Assembly (NCBI GenBank): GCA_002887195.1
Contig: PJAB01000772.1
Location: 1 to 20,957 of the forward strand
Source: Chrysochromulina parva
Lineage: Eukaryota > Haptophyta > Prymnesiales > Chrysochromulinaceae
Reading direction: 5' to 3'
Length of the DNA: 20,957 bases
Positions 17,854 to 20,957 of the stretch are shown here, one piece after another (positions within the stretch are counted from its first letter, which is position 1; each line of letters opens with the position of its first letter). The notes under the pieces were generated by a model. That model was given only the letters and a program-made list of their open reading frames with translations, did no database searches and was not told the origin of the DNA. The position numbers and the translations under genes are program-made.

Positions 17854-18164
17854 ATGGTGGGGGAAGCCGCACGCCGCACGCCGCCGCACGCGCAGCTGGA
17901 GAGGGCAGTACGAGCGATGCGGGGGACGTATGCTGATCGCCATGTGCTGTATGCCTCCCGCGCCCGCAGGATCAGCCCGTTAAGCTCGCGAAGGTGACCA
18001 AGGTGCTCGGCCGCACCGGCCAAACTGGCCAGGTTTCGCAGGTCCGTGTTGAGTTCCTCGACGACCCGACCCGATCGATCGTACGTAACGTCAAGGGGCC
18101 GATCCGCGAGGGCGATATCCTCATGTTGCTCGAGTGGGAGCGCGAGGCCAGGAGGCTGCGGTAA
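17854..18164 (+). CDS. RPS28: 40S ribosomal protein eS28
   Basis: eS28 is a small protein of the cytosolic 40S subunit near the mRNA path at the E site. Exon 2 (17970-18164) codes for [37 protein letters not shown] and PIREGDIL, ending EREARRLR. It has 64 residues, and the family has 64-69 in total. The start must come from a short upstream exon. The best fit is the ATG at 17854-17856 followed at once by a GT donor, so that exon 1 carries only the initiator codon and the protein is [10 protein letters not shown]..., 65 residues. An alternative keeps 54 coding bases from that ATG to a donor at 17908. Two changes from the usual sequence are GRTGQTGQ for GRTGSRG-type, and Trp instead of Ser in [12 protein letters not shown]. 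Confidence 0.88.
17857..17969 (+). other. Proposed intron of eS28 (113 bp), directly after ATG
   Basis: The acceptor cccgcAG^gatcag at 17969 is well supported by the protein match. The donor ATG^GTGGGG at 17857 is the simplest in-frame choice and gives the normal protein length. A donor at 17908 (GTACGA) is also in frame and would add 17 residues. Confidence 0.6.
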
Positions 18165-19210
18165 TTCGCCGCGAAGCTGCTGCTGCCTGTGATGGGAGCA
18201 CAACTCGGCGCAAGAGGCACAAATGGGATGCGTGCAGCGTCCGGCTGAACGTATCGGGTACCCTTATGGCATGCCGTGGGTTGGGCAAATCTCTCGTACT
18301 GTGTTGCGTGTTCGCCACGTAGTCACCTGGGCGTTCCGAACGTTTGTGAGATCGGAGGCCGTTGTGACTTCAGACGCTTCACGTTAGGCACCATCCCGCC
18401 ATGGCGGTGTCCCGTCGAGGCTGTAGCCATGTACACCAACAGTAGCTACGTTTTGCGTGTTACACGGTTTACACCTTCGCGCATGAGTAGTCACGCATCC
18501 GCACAGGAATGACAATCCGGCAATCATCGCCGGGCGCCGCATCGCTTTCCGCGCGCGGTCCGATCCGACGCCGACTACCGACACTGTCATCCAGGGAACG
18601 CCGTGTCTGATCCGGGGGCGGTGGCTGTGTGGCCGCCGGTGCGCCGACCTAACATTCATGGAGTCACGTTCGACGACGTGCGGGTTGAGTTCAGAGTTGC
18701 GGGTGTCCGGTGTGGCGGCCCCGACTAGGCCCCGACGCGGTCATCCGGTCAAGAGCTCAAGGAATTATCAAGGATCAAGCGGTCATTACACTCAGTCCGA
18801 GTCGCGGGCCGCCGCGGCGCCGGCCGCCGCCGCGGCGCCTGCTCGTGAGACCCGAGGTCGAACCCCGCCGACGAACAAGTCTGGATCTTTATACGCCAAA
18901 CGCACACGTCCGAGCACGACGCAAGGCGACGACGACTACTTGATCGCCCCGTGACTGCAGGTGCCTCAACACGCCCCCCACCCAAATGATTTCTACGGAG
19001 ACCCGAACGAGGTAGGATTCCTACCGGTACTGTGTCCCGTGTGCGTCCCGGCTCCCCCCGGTGTCTTTTTTTACGAGTACCGGGTGCCTTCGTGCGTCCG
19101 CGTGTCCCGTGTGTGTCCTGTGTGTCCCGGCTCCCCCCGGTGTCTTTGAACCGGGTACTTGTATTACGGCGCATTCCCCCTTGCCCTCTGCACACACAAG
19201 CGCTAAAAAA
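18165..19210. other. Gene-poor gap between eS28 and mitochondrial RF1
   Basis: No gene is supported in about 1 kb. An open frame with a true ATG at 18658-18954 codes for 98 residues rich in Ala, Arg, Ser and Thr with no domain. Part of it overlaps a GC palindrome-like block (about 18805-18840). A 79-base duplication lies at 19046-19160. The stretch before 19211 is pyrimidine- and A-rich and is the likely leader of the release factor gene. Confidence 0.5.
19046..19160. repeat. Duplicated segment with 79-base period
   Basis: The string tcccggctccccccggtgtc plus the next bases ttt occurs at 19046 and again at 19125. Both copies are preceded by tgtcccgtgtg-type sequence and followed within 20 bases by accgggt. 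Copy 1 carries extra bases (ttttacgagt) before accgggt. Confidence 0.7.
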
Positions 19211-20389
19211 ATGTTGTCGAGACTCATGGGCTTGCCTAGATGCGCAAGTCGCACACTCGTACACAGGCGGACGCTGAGCTCGTCGCTGCGACCATCTCTG
19301 AAAAAGCATCTCGACCTTCTCGTTTCGAGGCACGAACAGCTTGAGAACGAGCTGGAGGGTGGGACGGCTGCCTTCTCAGCCGAACGAATGCGTGAAATGT
19401 CGCGGCTCTCGCCGATAGTCGCTTTGCGTGCCGACATGGACTCTGCCACGCTCGAGATGGCCGAGCTACATGAACTTGCGGCGGATGCGTCCGCTGACTT
19501 GGAGCTGCGGCAAATTGCAAAAGCGGAAATTGATGAAAATGCAGCGCGCCTTGAACGGCTTGAAAAGGAGCTGATCGCGCTGCTCGTGCCACCCGAAGAT
19601 GGTGACGATCGTAATGTGGTCCTCGAGGTACGCGCCGGCACCGGCGGGCTCGAGGCTGGATTATTTGCCAGCGAGCTCCTCACCATGTATGAGAGGCTTG
19701 CAAAGCGTCGACGGTGGCGCTTTGAGCTTCACGACCAAAGTGAAAATGAGGCTGGCGGCACGCGCGAGGCCACCGCGAGTGTCATCGGTGAGGGCGTGTA
19801 CGCTACGCTACGTGCTGAGAATGGTGTTCATCGCGTGCAGCGCGTGCCGGCTACAGAGGGACTCGGCCGCGTGCACACGTCGACGGCGGTCGTCGTTGTG
19901 CTGCCCGCTGCGGACGAGGAGCAGGGCGGTGTTGATCTGCGTCCCGAAGACATCCAAGTTGATGTCTTCCGCTCGGGAGGCGCCGGCGGCCAGCATGTGA
20001 ACACGACAGAGAGCGCCGTGCGCCTCACCCACAAACCGACTGGCATCAAGGTGAGCTGCCAGAATGAGCGTTCACAGCACATGAACAAGGCGACCGCGAT
20101 GAAGGTCCTCCGTGCTCGCGTTGAGGCGCACGAGAAGCAATTGGCGCGCGAGGCGCGTGACGCGTTACGCGCCGACGTGGCGAGCACAGGCGCGCGCTCG
20201 GAGCGCATCCGCACGTACAACTTTGCGGACGACCGCGTCACCGACCATCGACTGGGCGAGAGCAAGTTCGGAATCCCTCGCATGCTTGCAGGAGAGCTGC
20301 TCGAGGAGCTGGTGGAGGATCTTGCGATGAAGCACGCCCTCGAGAAGCGAGAGGCATTTTTGAGGGCACTCGAGGACGCCGATCACTAG
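19211..20389 (+). CDS. MTRF1L: Mitochondrial class I peptide chain release factor (RF1 type)
   Basis: Class I release factors read stop codons and trigger peptide release on bacterial-type ribosomes. The 392-residue protein has the RF1 stop-recognition tripeptide Pro-Ala-Thr (213-215) in HRVQRVPATEGLGRVHTS, so it should read UAA and UAG, not UGA. The catalytic Gly-Gly-Gln is at 259-261 in SGGAGGQHVNTTESAVRLTH. RAGTGGLEAGLF (141-152), CQNERSQHMNKATAM and RIRTYNFADDRVTDHR are also typical. Residues 1-30 are basic and Ser-rich without acidic residues, fitting a mitochondrial presequence. No hydrophobic signal peptide is present, so a complex-plastid location is less likely. The ATG at 19211 follows an A-run; the frame is open upstream but without a convincing start. 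Whether it matches animal MTRF1 or MTRF1L is not resolved here. Confidence 0.92.
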   Translation: MLSRLMGLPRCASRTLVHRRTLSSSLRPSLKKHLDLLVSRHEQLENELEGGTAAFSAERMREMSRLSPIVALRADMDSATLEMAELHELAADASADLELRQIAKAEIDENAARLERLEKELIALLVPPEDGDDRNVVLEVRAGTGGLEAGLFASELLTMYERLAKRRRWRFELHDQSENEAGGTREATASVIGEGVYATLRAENGVHRVQRVPATEGLGRVHTSTAVVVVLPAADEEQGGVDLRPEDIQVDVFRSGGAGGQHVNTTESAVRLTHKPTGIKVSCQNERSQHMNKATAMKVLRARVEAHEKQLAREARDALRADVASTGARSERIRTYNFADDRVTDHRLGESKFGIPRMLAGELLEELVEDLAMKHALEKREAFLRALEDADH

Positions 20390-20855
20390 CCAGGGGACGG
20401 GACACAAAGAGATGGTGTTGCCGATGCCGCCCTGATGCCGATCGCGCCCCTCCCCCATGCCAATGGGGCGAGTTTTTTGTGTTTAATGTTAGTACGCCGA
20501 TTCATAATTTACCAGTGAGTAAGGTACCTAGGTGTGTGAGCAACATGTGACCTCATTTGCGAACGTATGTAATCAAGGAAGCCACCCTCGCCCCCGGGCA
20601 CCGCCGCGTTTCCGCGTACCTTTCTTTAACGACTAGCCGCGAGAGGGTTCTACCGTGTCGTCTTGTAGTATCGGATCGTGCGAGTGTCAAGTCTATCGAA
20701 TGTGCTCCGGCGGCCAGCAGCTTGACTTGCTTGCTTGACTTGACTTGACTTGACTTGACTATCCGTGACCTGGAAATCACAGCCAATGTTCATAAAACTC
20801 GACACCGCACACGTACCGGTATGTACGCGTGTGTGAACCCTCTTTTTTCTAAAAG
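20390..20855. other. Gap downstream of the release factor gene
   Basis: No gene is supported. The stretch holds the 3' UTR of the release factor gene, a T-rich patch (20474-20490) and the TTGAC-type microsatellite at 20721-20760. Confidence 0.5.
20721..20760. repeat. Microsatellite, cttga pentamer
   Basis: Eight units of period five, with one irregular unit (cttgc twice near 20726-20734), give an uninterrupted cttga run to 20760. It lies between genes and could vary in length between strains. Confidence 0.9.
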
Positions 20856-20957
20856 ATGGGGATCACGAGACCAGAGACTCTCGTCCAAGAGGCCCTCGCG
20901 CCCGAAAAAATGGCCGAAGCTCAGCACACCGCGATGGGCACCCGCACACGATCCCCA
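20856..20957 (+). CDS. Possible start of a gene cut by the window edge
   Basis: An ATG at 20856 (aaaagATGg) opens a frame that stays open for 34 codons to the window end, beginning Met-Gly-Ile-Thr-Arg-Pro-Glu-Thr-Leu. The sequence before it is T-rich and less GC-rich, like the leaders of other genes here. I recognise no family from so few residues, and a 34-codon open frame can occur by chance in GC-rich DNA. Confidence 0.2.
   Translation, partial: MGITRPETLVQEALAPEKMAEAQHTAMGTRTRSP

Noticed and set aside
18850..18880. ggtcgaaccccgcc suggesting a tRNA T-arm
   Set aside because: The flanking bases do not pair as a T stem, and no cloverleaf can be drawn upstream.
18658..18954. 98-codon open frame with a true ATG
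   Set aside because: Ala/Arg/Ser/Thr-rich sequence with no domain, partly made of a GC palindromic block; chance is likely in this composition.
1..20957. CRISPR array, prophage or bacterial operon
   Set aside because: No regular repeat-spacer pattern or phage genes; introns and eukaryote-specific proteins make this nuclear eukaryotic DNA.

Overview
The window is nuclear DNA from a GC-rich, compact eukaryotic genome. It contains GT-AG introns, cytosolic ribosomal protein eS28, the checkpoint protein BUB3, ER and trafficking proteins, a ciliary/flagellar protein (CFAP44), a mitochondrial release factor, and phytoene synthase of carotenoid synthesis. Together these point to a photosynthetic, flagellated unicellular alga. 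A lineage with a complex plastid, such as a haptophyte or a stramenopile alga, is the best guess. That guess rests on the gene mix, the small AP2-like protein and the short signal-peptide-like start of phytoene synthase; no taxonomic marker proves it. The genes use the standard code (TAA, TAG and TGA all end genes).

Layout, left to right: a small AP2/ERF-like domain protein (+, 211-681); a GC-rich gene-poor gap; HRD1/synoviolin ER ubiquitin ligase (-, 1290-3655, one intron); a SNAP-25-family Qbc-SNARE (+, 3783-4403); phytoene synthase (+, 4878-5891); BUB3 (+, 6032-7054); a 0.7 kb gap; an RNF25-like RWD-RING ubiquitin ligase (-, 7744-9072); a tepsin-like ENTH/VHS adaptor accessory protein of the AP-4 pathway (+, 9381-11855, one intron); a 0.8 kb gap; CFAP44 (-, 12638-17663, one intron); eS28 (+, 17854-18164, with a proposed intron directly after the ATG); a 1 kb gap with GC-rich and repeat sequence; mitochondrial class I release factor RF1 (+, 19211-20389); and a repeat-bearing end with a possible partial gene start.

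The genes do not form one pathway. Three head-to-head pairs share short spacers (HRD1/SNARE, RNF25/tepsin, CFAP44/eS28), which suggests bidirectional promoters. I found four introns, all short (76-150 bp) and all near 5' ends. Two spliced models (tepsin and CFAP44) join open frames that would otherwise look like separate small ORFs, and the spliced proteins match the known family order.

I did not find a CRISPR array, transposon, tRNA, rRNA or an obviously new multi-gene system. The points most worth a second look are a histidine in place of the central-layer glutamine of the SNARE's second helix, candidate AP-4-binding motifs in the tepsin tail, a RING split by a coiled-coil insertion of about 130 residues, the proposed ATG-only first exon and a Ser-to-Trp change in eS28, and a strong hairpin and a palindrome upstream of phytoene synthase.
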